Origin: Tritrichomonas musculus | Lineage: Eukaryota > Parabasalia > Tritrichomonadida > Tritrichomonadidae | Reading direction: 5' to 3' | Assembly: GCA_039105265.1 (NCBI GenBank) | Contig: JAPFFF010000028.1 | Coordinates: forward strand, 1,860,001 to 1,924,000 | DNA: 64,000 nt | In this document: positions 54,201 to 61,400 of the stretch, piece after piece | How the letters are laid out: every line of letters starts with the position of its first letter | How positions within the stretch are numbered: position 1 is the stretch's first letter | Notes under the pieces: generated by a model | What the model saw: only the letters and a program-made list of their open reading frames with translations | What the model was told of the DNA's origin: nothing | Database searches by the model: none | Program-made: the position numbers and the translations under genes

Positions 54201-55074
54201 TCTCGTTTAATATGTAGGAAAAAATGGCATAGGTCGAAATAAAACGCTTGGATACGTTAAATAAACTACTGAATTTGATAAAAACGTCGGAAACTATGGA
54301 ATCAAAATCTGTTCCGCGATCTTCAAGACTTTGTTTAAAATGGACATGTAATTTTAGTATGTCTGGTAAGTCTCCAAAGAAAAATGATATGTCATGATCG
54401 GTAAAATAATTGCTTCGCCGTAATGCGGGTTTCCAATAATCTATTAACGCTCGAAGATCATTGATATAAGTGGTTTCGGTTGATATTATTTCTTTTAATA
54501 TATTTTGTCGATAATTTACTTTTCGAAGAGCTGCATCTGCTAAAGTTGTATGAAAAAATACTGGATAAGATTTTGCTTTTTCAAAAAATTCTGATGCTGC
54601 TTCTTCTGGTAATATCTCAATTGAATCACGAAAAAATTTATCATCAAAATGCGAAAATGTAAATTTTTCAGAAACATAGGTAAAAATGTCACTACACTTT
54701 GAAAAATTAGATCTGTTAATTAAAACCGAAAATGGAGGAAAATTTATTTTTTGTTCCATTGCTTGGAAAATAACTTGAAATTTAATTAAAAAATCATACT
54801 CTTTATCAATTATAGATAAATAATATTCTGGGGTTAAATATTGGTCAGGTTTTTCTTTCTGTACAAGTTCTGGATATTTTTCACATGGCTTTTCTGAATC
54901 ATCCAAAAGTTTACTATATAGATTGTTTGTGTAAAAAAGATGTTCATTATTTGAAAGATATTTATTTCGAATTTCTAGAACTGTTTTATCTTCAAAATCT
55001 GACCAATCTAAAATTAAATTTTCTTTTCCTCTTTGAAAAACAACAATATATTTATTGTTGTCCAAAGAGGACAT
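48202..55074 (-). CDS. RhoGEF (DH-PH) - Kelch protein with giant Glu/Asn repeat array
   Basis: 2290 residues. A DH domain at about 190-390 (ILKEIISTETTYINDL, then DLTSYLITPVQRMPRYILFLREL) is the catalytic module that loads GTP onto Rho/Rac GTPases; the conserved Q-R-x-P-R-Y is intact. A PH-like domain follows (about 391-518). Five or so Kelch repeats (about 575-880) show HSICSDGTSIYVFGGRR and ACYCQGVSGKRVITVFGG-type blades. Then come an acidic linker, about 91 nonapeptides NNQEEKELE (about 1120-1940), a Lys/Ala/Gln-rich basic stretch, and a C-terminal region (about 2150-2290) without a known domain. Likely an actin/cell-shape regulator at the membrane. GC content climbs strongly from the 5' to the 3' end of the gene. 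Confidence 0.92.
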   Translation of the reverse strand: MSSLDNNKYIVVFQRGKENLILDWSDFEDKTVLEIRNKYLSNNEHLFYTNNLYSKLLDDSEKPCEKYPELVQKEKPDQYLTPEYYLSIIDKEYDFLIKFQVIFQAMEQKINFPPFSVLINRSNFSKCSDIFTYVSEKFTFSHFDDKFFRDSIEILPEEAASEFFEKAKSYPVFFHTTLADAALRKVNYRQNILKEIISTETTYINDLRALIDYWKPALRRSNYFTDHDISFFFGDLPDILKLHVHFKQSLEDRGTDFDSIVSDVFIKFSSLFNVSKRFISTYAIFSYILNEKAQANKNSTTILQNLSKSNTFEEGRDLTSYLITPVQRMPRYILFLRELVKYSPQEHPDFPLLEKAMNSIVSVTRGIDLFTNSSRRIAQIMSNFSKPLFIFKEGRSLIDFSTVYVSQSPTPFDQYSTGTYQSASAPKEGFFYLFNDSVLMTTIDQISSPKAKDDPEEFSKYPENPLFLKEFQSFRYFPHSDSIEFSFHDKKAKKGVNHYLVYFKRRTDCIAFLEKLEEQRLKTKDVDSKSPFVLWRNKFFDLRPKVDAKAGSKPLKFVKVLPSAFTQGTSVTFSDNNRFHYFFGGESKEKSNNQLLTIKDCGEVKVDLENIDNVSSNITSRYGHSICSDGTSIYVFGGRRSSSEFCDDIWKYDLELKKWELLEPHQTKPPKRAYHCACYCQGVSGKRVITVFGGMNDRKKPLDDICMFDIDSREWTVYDLFNSPSPRYMMGSCVCNGSQFIIVGGRDDKYAFNDIYSFDLNSKMWKRIILSGETFFPRFGHQAVAVGDWIVTFGGSSFEDTFVDKSSTRVADSSKDPNAFKFDTLPPAAVNVRTGTTRNIDEFGNAPTSFVGFGVCQMKHECDDDKVYRYLVFGGVEEGLNASRNSWFTVELSSNIAELIDGDAAKDDVDALLDEINQEDARGDDDDIEAINSSDGQGNDEELDALLNDLIVTGDESSKDDDLLLAGDDGGDVKKSDSEPENIEEKHDTGNNNANEEEAAGEEEEKNVPAASKEEEEMEKIDSQKEASMQDDMKIEVTVEEEHEANIIVAVEEEEEQNESDEEKKAVLNEQKEDSNKEQPQAVDDLKEGLKDEDMKSEKDDHNQQGDILLEEEEEDVQDNMKELKNNQEEKELENNQEEKELENNQEEKELENNQEEEGPENNQEEKELENNQEEEGPENNQEEKELENNQEEEGPENNQEEKELENNQEEKEQVNNQKEKELENNQEMKEQVNNQEEKELENNQEEKELENNQEEKELENNQEEKELENNQEEKEPENNQEEKGPENNQEEKELENNQEEKELENNQEEKELENNQEEEGPENNQEMKEQVNNQEEKELENNQEEKELENNQEEKELENNQEEKEPENNQEEKELENNQEEKEQVNNQKEKELENNQEMKEQVNNQEEKELENNQEEKELENNQEEKELENNQEEKELENNQEEKEPENNQEEKGPENNQEEKELENNQEEKELENNQEEKELENNQEEEGPENNQEMKEQVNNQEEKELENNQEEKELENNQEEKELENNQEEKEPENNQEEKELENNQEEKELENNQEEKELENNQEEKELENNQEMKEQVNNQEEKELENNQEEKELENNQEEKELENNQEEKEPENNQEEKGPENNQEEKELENNQEEKELENNQEEKELENNQEEEGPENNQEMKEQVNNQEEKELENNQEEKELENNQEEKELENNQEEKEPENNQEEKGPENNQEEKELENNQEEKELENNQEEKELENNQEEKELENNQEEEGPENNQEMKEQVNNQEEKELENNQEEKELENNQEEKELENNQEEKELENNQEEKELENNQEEKELENNQEEKELENNQEEEGPENNQEMKEQVNNQEEKELENNQEEKELENNQEEKELENNQEEEGPENNQEMKEQVNNQEEKELENNQEEKEQVNNQEEKEQVNNQEEKEQVNNQEEREHTGIRQNPLHQTNEKQEEAAKSGKKQAAKSGKKQAASPQAQRAGQAGGKQASRPAARQARQVARAGAMQHKENPALRQRKSLEPKLASSRQQPALKPQQQRQKPPKPPQKYKKRQTLDPAKQDTKRTAASPRRRTSLNDSRSLTRNGSSAKRRASRVAPKPVVASPTGRLQPRRPAAPIDSPLQYQMSDSPAQSECASVLGCSAYIARKSESIRSNMKTARKECHFLPPEPSLSESDAAFLKRAGVSLFGLDAFGEKLAARRLRRAIEESTKSDTELTTERLRTAFYVEPDTNGFDTFNEVGVGEAVSLLSTRMQAVTDASGQFLFVCSLDTPTDELRKAAQRILDDV
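49250..51715. repeat. 27-bp coding minisatellite, about 91 copies, with higher-order pattern
   Basis: Units like TCTAGTTCTTTCTCTTCT plus TGATTGTTT encode NNQEEKELE on the minus strand. Marker variants (EMKEQV, EEEGPE, EEKGPE, EEKEPE) recur in the same order. EMKEQV units are spaced by whole numbers of units (about 5, 9, 11, 10, 9, 11, 8 and 11), so blocks of about 10 and 20 units were duplicated. Confidence 0.93.
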
Positions 55075-55171
55075 TAAAGATAAGTTTTGAATACTGTAAG
55101 AACATTTTATCTCAGAAAATGAAAATTTTCATATAATAAGCTGTATCAAAACTTAAGCCAGCCTTTAGGCT

Positions 55172-55245
55172 TCCTCCCTAACTCAGTTGGTTAGAGTGTC
55201 AGACTGTTAATCTGGAAGTCGTGTGTTCGATCCACACGGGAGGAG
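55172..55245 (+). tRNA. tRNA-Asn (GTT), retrotransposon target
   Basis: Acceptor TCCTCCC pairs with GGGAGGA (discriminator G). The D-arm is AACTCAGTTGGTTAGAGT, the anticodon loop CTGTTAA gives GTT, and the T-arm is GTGTGTTCGATCCACAC. A T9 terminator begins one base after the gene. Its last 14 nt plus the terminator recur at 56094 and 57177 as target copies between inserted elements, so the gene itself stays complete. Confidence 0.95.
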
Positions 55246-55255
55246 ATTTTTTTTT
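55232..55255 (+). repeat. 24-bp target-site copy 1
   Basis: CCACACGGGAGGAGA followed by T9: the 3' end of tRNA-Asn and its terminator. Confidence 0.9.
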
Positions 55256-56093
55256 CATTTTTATTTTTGAGGTTTTGATTAACTTTAGCTACTTATTCGT
55301 GTTCAGCACCTTCTGCTGAGTCGATTGATACCACTCTTTTCGCGTTTTCTCAAAATTTTCAAAACTGATTTCAATTATATTAGAACTCATTTCACAAAGT
55401 CCGACCACTCGATATATCACTCAGTTATACTACCTTAGTTCATTACAATTTATCAATCTCAGCTCTTAACGTTATACTTGTCATTCGATCAGAGATATAT
55501 TCTTTAACCAAAATCTCATTCTTTTACTCTTATGTTATTATTCTCCTCTATCTCATGTTGTTTATTCAGATTCCTTCGATCATACTGTCTTATTGACTCT
55601 ATTTTACATCTTTAATTTGCAGTATTATACGTTATTTATAGACTATACATAGCTCAGATCGAAGTTAATTTACTCTCTTTGTTATTGGAGTCGCCCTCTT
55701 TTATTGAGTCCACTTGATGTTCCTTATCTCTTCCGGGCCCTGAAGAGTACTTGACGGCTGCCGATTAAACTTTGACGGATATATATATCCTATTTAAGTT
55801 GCTATGGCTCAATGCGTCTATAGACTCAACGGATGGATGCCCATGAGATCCATTCAGACGACGATCATATGGCTTTCAATTGTTGATCGTCCATTATTCA
55901 ATTAATACTCGTTCCCTCTCAATTAATTGAATATTTTTTAATTGTTCTGTTGCTCCTTATGTTCAAGTTGGTCTCACTTTAAAGGTTTAAGCATACCTTT
56001 TTTTCTTACAAAATTGCTTTTTTGATTGAAAGTCTTGCGAACTTTCGCTTCCTTTTTGCTTTTATGCATTTCTAACCGCTTTTAATAAACAAT
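55256..56093 (+). mobile_element. short non-autonomous unit 1 at the tRNA-Asn site
   Basis: 838 bp between target copies 1 and 2. It shares blocks with unit 2 in the same order: CATTTTTATTTT(T/C)GAGGTTT at the start, AACTGATTTCAATTATAT, AAGTCCGACCACT, ATCAATCTCAGCTCTTAACG, and the 3' end TTTAATAAACA. It has no open frame of note. It looks like a SINE-like or internally deleted partner of the full retrotransposon, not a 5'-truncated copy, because both units keep the same 5' start. Confidence 0.75.
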
Positions 56094-56117
56094 CCACACG
56101 GGAGGAGATTTTTTTTT
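56094..56117 (+). repeat. 24-bp target-site copy 2
   Basis: Identical to copy 1 including exactly nine T. Confidence 0.9.
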
Positions 56118-57176
56118 CATTTTTATTTTCGAGGTTTACGCAGGCAATAACTAGATATTCGTAATCAGTGCACTGAGCTGATTTGTATGGTGCCCTCAGA
56201 TCGATGTTTCGTCCGAATTTTCCAAACTGATTTCAATTATATGTAGGGTCACCTCACTAAGTCCGACCACTGGACTTACCACAATATTATACTGTTGTTT
56301 CTTATCTCATATTATCAATCTCAGCTCTTAACGTTATAACTCATACTCAATCAGTTATATGCAATTTCAAATATACCTCTCAAAACTTACTCTAATGTTA
56401 TTATACTCTTCCTTCTCACTTTGTTTATTCCAGTTTCCTTCGATCGCGCCTTTCTGTTCCCTCGGTTTCCCACTTTTCATGACTCCATTCTCATTTTACA
56501 ATTTCTCTCAATATTCTCAAATATACAAGGCGTTATACAATATGAAGACGATTCTCACGGACAGATCGAAGTAAATTGCTACTTATTTTTACTCTTTTAG
56601 TTTATTCTATTTTATATATGGAGTCATCTTTCAGTGAGTCTGCTTGTGATTTCAATGATCACACTGCCTTGATGAAAGAATCAAAAGACAGCAGTCAACA
56701 AGCGTCTACGGTAAAGGATCTCCGCAAGATGCTGCCTGACACATGTCGCGTGACTCTACTGAAGGGCGCTCAATGAGCCCGTTCGTTCTCTCATTTAAGT
56801 TCTTGTTCAATTGTTTTATCCGTTACTCATTGTTCCTCATTTTCAGATCTCAATCTGATATCCTCATTTACATTGTTACATTGTTGCATTGTTTCAAGTT
56901 CTTTGTTCTTTAGACGAGTTGTTTTACATCAGACTCGGAAACCATCGCTGGTTGTAACACAACCCGTCCTCAGAATGATCTGTGTTGCTCAATGATCATT
57001 TTTTGGCGACCGTTTATTCCAAGTCTGACTCATTACTTGAAGTCTTTTTGGACCTTTTAACTTCAAGTTTTACCTTTTTCCTTTTATTTTCCTTTTTTTT
57101 TCTTAAAGCTTATGCCTAGCTTTTTTTATTAATTGCTTAATCGCAAAACTCTTAAAGCATTTAATAAACATTTAAA
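56118..57176 (+). mobile_element. short non-autonomous unit 2 at the tRNA-Asn site
   Basis: 1059 bp, homologous to unit 1 in its first 400 bp and last 30 bp but diverged or different in the middle. Open frames of 66-71 codons occur (56359-56574, 56576-56776) but do not look like conserved protein. It ends TTTAATAAACATTTAAA before the next target copy. Confidence 0.75.
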
Positions 57177-57200
57177 CCACACGGGAGGAGATTTTTTTTT
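57177..57200 (+). repeat. 24-bp target-site copy 3
   Basis: Identical to copies 1 and 2. It marks the 5' junction of the long retrotransposon. Confidence 0.9.
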
Positions 57201-57211
57201 ATTTTGCAAAT

Positions 57212-58483
57212 ATGTTGATCTACCCAACGAAAAGTAGATTTTTGGAATCAGCAGAAGATACTGATTCGTTTGATTCCACTCCGGAAAAAATCGGTGAAAA
57301 TTTTTTTAATAATCGAGATATCATGACCGATAGGTGTCACAATCCTACCCATATTCACAACAGCAATTGCAATTCCGATAACAAATACGATGGAGGTTTT
57401 AAGATTCCTTGTTCTAGGGAACAGATATCCCATCATCCAAAACTCAATAAGTTCGACTTTTTCAAAGACAATTCGCTACTAGACGACCTTGACTCCTCGT
57501 ATAAAACAAGATACGCAACTCAAATCTCACCCCGCAAAAAAGATACTAGCAGATATCCTAGTGATGATGTGAAGCTGCGGCTCCCGCCGGTTGGACCAGC
57601 TTCACAATCACTTTCCAAGTGTCCTGATGACGATATGACCAATTTCAAGCACATTAATTCAGATTCAGAAAAAAGTGATAATAGTGATCAAATATCAATT
57701 TCCGATGAAGAAATTGAGGAACCTGAAACTATTTTCTGCAATTCAAATAATCCTTCTAGAGGGACAGAAGTGCTCTTACAGTCGGGTGTTCACTATAACC
57801 CGTCGAATTCTGATGGAGTTCCTAACCCATCATGGATCGTTGTTACGTGCGATCCTTCATTGATTTCTCGTTGTCCTCTTGCTTATAATATGAATGAGAA
57901 GTCATCCGAAGGAATTCTGGTTGCTCGAGGACAATTGATCATTTCCGATGAGCAACCAAAATTCGACAGGAATCGACCAGCAATCCCATCAACGGATGAA
58001 GAACTTCGTTTAAATGCTTTTGATCCCTATTCTTTCGTTCCTTCGTCTAGCATTCGAACGGTTCCATTCAATTTTCACTCAAAATGTTCCCCGTTTGCTT
58101 CGCATGTGTCCAACATCGTTAATTCGCTCTTTCTCTCAGGAACATGCAACATCGGGTGCAACACATCTCACTTCACCGACATTTCACATCACATGTCATG
58201 GAGTTACATCAATAATAATAACTTTTATTTCCTTTCTTCGCAGCACATTGATACGCGTGATATTGTTAATTCTTACTCACCAAACTCAGCAGCTAATATT
58301 AGTAGTCAATCAGCTGGTGCCATCTCTCAACCTGCTGACTCAAACACGTTTGAGAACAACCATGTTGTGAGTGCTGATACTCACAATGTTGAATCTGTTG
58401 CTAATCACGCTGTTGACGTTGACAATCAGATTGTGACAATCAACTGTCAAGTCAACAGCTCACGTCGCTCATCACGCTGTTGA
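57212..58483 (+). CDS. N-terminal reading frame of the retrotransposon
   Basis: 423 codons beginning MLIYPTKSRFLESAEDTDSF, rich in Ser, Asn and Asp, with an acidic Ser patch (SDSEKSDNSDQISISDEEIEE) and no known domain. It ends inside the first unit of the 54-bp repeat array (ANHAVDVDNQIV, then off-frame residues and a TGA). The homologous continuation is in the next frame, which opens at 58437, giving a 47-nt overlap. A 13-bp near-duplication of GACAATCAGATTGT at 58435-58447 accounts for the change of frame. Either the copy is damaged here or the element uses +1 frameshifting. In intact relatives this would be the N-terminus of one long protein. Confidence 0.7.
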   Translation: MLIYPTKSRFLESAEDTDSFDSTPEKIGENFFNNRDIMTDRCHNPTHIHNSNCNSDNKYDGGFKIPCSREQISHHPKLNKFDFFKDNSLLDDLDSSYKTRYATQISPRKKDTSRYPSDDVKLRLPPVGPASQSLSKCPDDDMTNFKHINSDSEKSDNSDQISISDEEIEEPETIFCNSNNPSRGTEVLLQSGVHYNPSNSDGVPNPSWIVVTCDPSLISRCPLAYNMNEKSSEGILVARGQLIISDEQPKFDRNRPAIPSTDEELRLNAFDPYSFVPSSSIRTVPFNFHSKCSPFASHVSNIVNSLFLSGTCNIGCNTSHFTDISHHMSWSYINNNNFYFLSSQHIDTRDIVNSYSPNSAANISSQSAGAISQPADSNTFENNHVVSADTHNVESVANHAVDVDNQIVTINCQVNSSRRSSRC

Positions 58484-61400
58484 CGTTGACAATCAGACTG
58501 TCAAGTCAACAGCTCACGTCGCTCATCACGCTGTTGACGTTGACAATCAGACTGTCAAGTCAACAGCTCACGTCGCTCATCACGCAGCTCACGTCGCTGA
58601 CAATCAGACTGTCAAGTCAACAGCTCACGTCGCTCATCACGCTGTTGACGTTGACAATCAGATTGTCAAGTCAACAGCTCACGTCGCTCATCACGCTGTT
58701 GACGTTGACAATCAGACTGTCAAGTCAACAGCTCACGTCGCTCATCACGCTGTTGACGTTGACAATCAGATTGTCAAGTCAACAGCTCACGTCGCTCATC
58801 ATGCTGTTGACGTTGACAATCAGATTGTCAAGTCAACAGCTCACGTCGCTCATCACGCTGTTGACGTTGACAATCAGATTGTCACGTCAACAGCTCACGT
58901 CGCTCATCATGCTGTTGACGTTGACAATCAGATTGTCAAGTCAACAGCTCACGTCGCTCATCATGCTGTTGACGTTGACAATCAGACTGTCACGTCAACA
59001 GCTCACGTCGCTCATCACACTGTTGACGTTGACAATCAGATTGTCAAGTCAACAGCTCACGTCGCTCATCATGCTGTTGACGTTGACAATCAGACTGTCA
59101 CGTCAACAGCTCACGTCGCTCACCACAACGTTGACGTTGACAACCAAACCGTCACGTCAACGGCTCACATCACTCATCACGCTGTTGGCGTCGACGATCG
59201 GGTTGTCACGTCAACTGCTCACATCGATCATCATCAAGTAGTCACGAAGGAGAAAGTCATCACTTCCGTCATCGAAGTGCCTAAGTTCGTCTTCGAGTTC
59301 AATGAGAAGGTGGTCCCTTTATTTACTCTCGCAGGTGATCACTCATCATTCAATTCATCCTCTGACTCTCGAAGCAATTCATTAGGCACACAGACTTCAT
59401 CCACTAGTACGAGTAGTACTATTAGTGGTGCAGAAGACTTCTCCGAGGTGCGTTCTCAATCAGAACGCACCGATCACTCTGATGATGATGATCGCAACGG
59501 TAGTAATGATGGATGTTCTTCACCGTCAAGGGACGATAGGATTTCTATTGAATGGATTGTGGATGAGCTGTCCAAAATCAATTCTAAAGCAGAATTGACC
59601 TCGCTCATCGACCAACTTCAGGTTGGTAATATTGACATGTCTCCTTTCGCTGATGTTGTTGATGTAAATGTTCCTATCGTCCTTCTGATGTATCAGAAGT
59701 GTAGATGGTTGGGTGTTGGGCAGTTTTATTGCCCTTGTTGCGACAAAACGTTCCCTACATGTGCCTCGTTATCATTCCACCTGAGGTCGCTGCATGTAAC
59801 GAATGGGGTTCCAATTGAACAGGCGGCTTTTGAATACATAATTGGTCGTAAGTTAAGATGGAAGATTGACTCGCCTCATCTTCCGGCAGATGCTCCACAT
59901 TATCGGACCATTTACGTTTGTCCTGTGAGTGACTGTAACTATCTTGTGAGTCGGGCGAATTCGTTGAGCAGCCATATCGGTTCGGCTCATCAGGATCTTG
60001 AAGCTCTCAAAAGAGAAGTGGGTGTTTTCTGGGCAATGAACATCCTGCATGCTAGAAGATGCAGATGTTTACTTGCAACACGGGATGTCTTTCATGATCT
60101 GCGTGGTTCGATGTGTTCAACTTGCAGTGACTTCATTGGAAAAGACAAAGTCACTGTCAAGCAACACTCTAACAGATCTCATCCAGCATCCAACGTTGAA
60201 GGTCATCGTTTGCAATCATTCGAGGTGAGTATTTCTACCAAGTGGTTTTCACCCGATACCGATGACGATGAGATTCGTGAGGCCAATTCTGACCTTGACA
60301 AAGAAAAAAGTGTCAGAATGGAAAATAGGATTTTACAGGAAGAAGAAAGGTTGAATCCTGTGCAGGCGAGGTCAGATGAGTCTGTTGACCTCCAAGTGAT
60401 GGAAGATCGACGTCGTGCAGAGGATAACCGCCGACGCAGACGTCAGGCTGGTTCCATTCCAGCCAATGAGAGAATGCCAGAAGCACGCTTGCACTCAGTC
60501 TCTTCTTCAAGTGATGGCGAAGTCATTCAAAGTGATGTACATCCTGGTCATTCAAATTCAGCTTCGATCGTGGACATTGAGAGTTGCCTGTCCAAAGCTG
60601 AGAATTGGAAGTCGAGGTGCATGAAGGAAGATGATGATTTCGTGCACCTCCCGAAGCTGTGGGGTGACCGTTTAGCGAAGCACAGGAAAAAGTTCGAAGA
60701 AGTGTTTAACAGTGAAGTCAAGGATGTTCTCAATTGGTATAATGAAGCTATTAACCTCTCTGACTCTTTGGAAAAGAGCAGCCGAATGCTTCTCTGCGAA
60801 GGGATGATTTCGAAAATCATTCTCATTCTACGGAAGTCGATTAGGAAGTTCGTTCGTTCGGCACGGAGAGGTTCAGATAAGATTCGTCGCCCGCATTCCT
60901 TGGAGACACCGATTCAGATGAAGTCGGCCTCCAAATTCATCGCTGGTATTGAACTCCTGCATTCCCGCATTCACATCACTGATGATGATCTCGATCAACC
61001 TCAACGTAATGTCATCGCAGACATCAAAGAGAAGCTTGTTCGCTTTCTGTCACAGGCTCCTTTGGAGTTCTCTCAACTTCTTGGGAGTGGTGACTTGGAC
61101 TCAATTGACGGTTTGATTTACGATGAGCATTACGATGAAAGGATGAAATTCATACGTGCCAAGCTAGAGGAATTGGAGATTCTCAACAACTCTCCTTCCT
61201 CGCTTGGCTACAAGAAGTTCCTTCAGAAATTCTACGCTGAAGACGCCAAACGTACACTCGACTGGTTCGTGTTGAACGACGACACACCGGAATGTGTCGT
61301 CCCAGTCGAAGATTTCGAGAACGTGTACGGGTCCTCGTGGAGCGATGCTGCTGCTCTCGGGGATGACCCAGATGGTGTTTACACTCTTCAGCGTAGAATT

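Noticed and set aside
58480-59241. 253-codon frame of TLTIRLSSQQLTSLI repeats
   Set aside because: Alternative frame of the 54-bp array; the frame encoding STAHVAHHAVDVDNQIVK continues into the zinc fingers and RT, this one does not.
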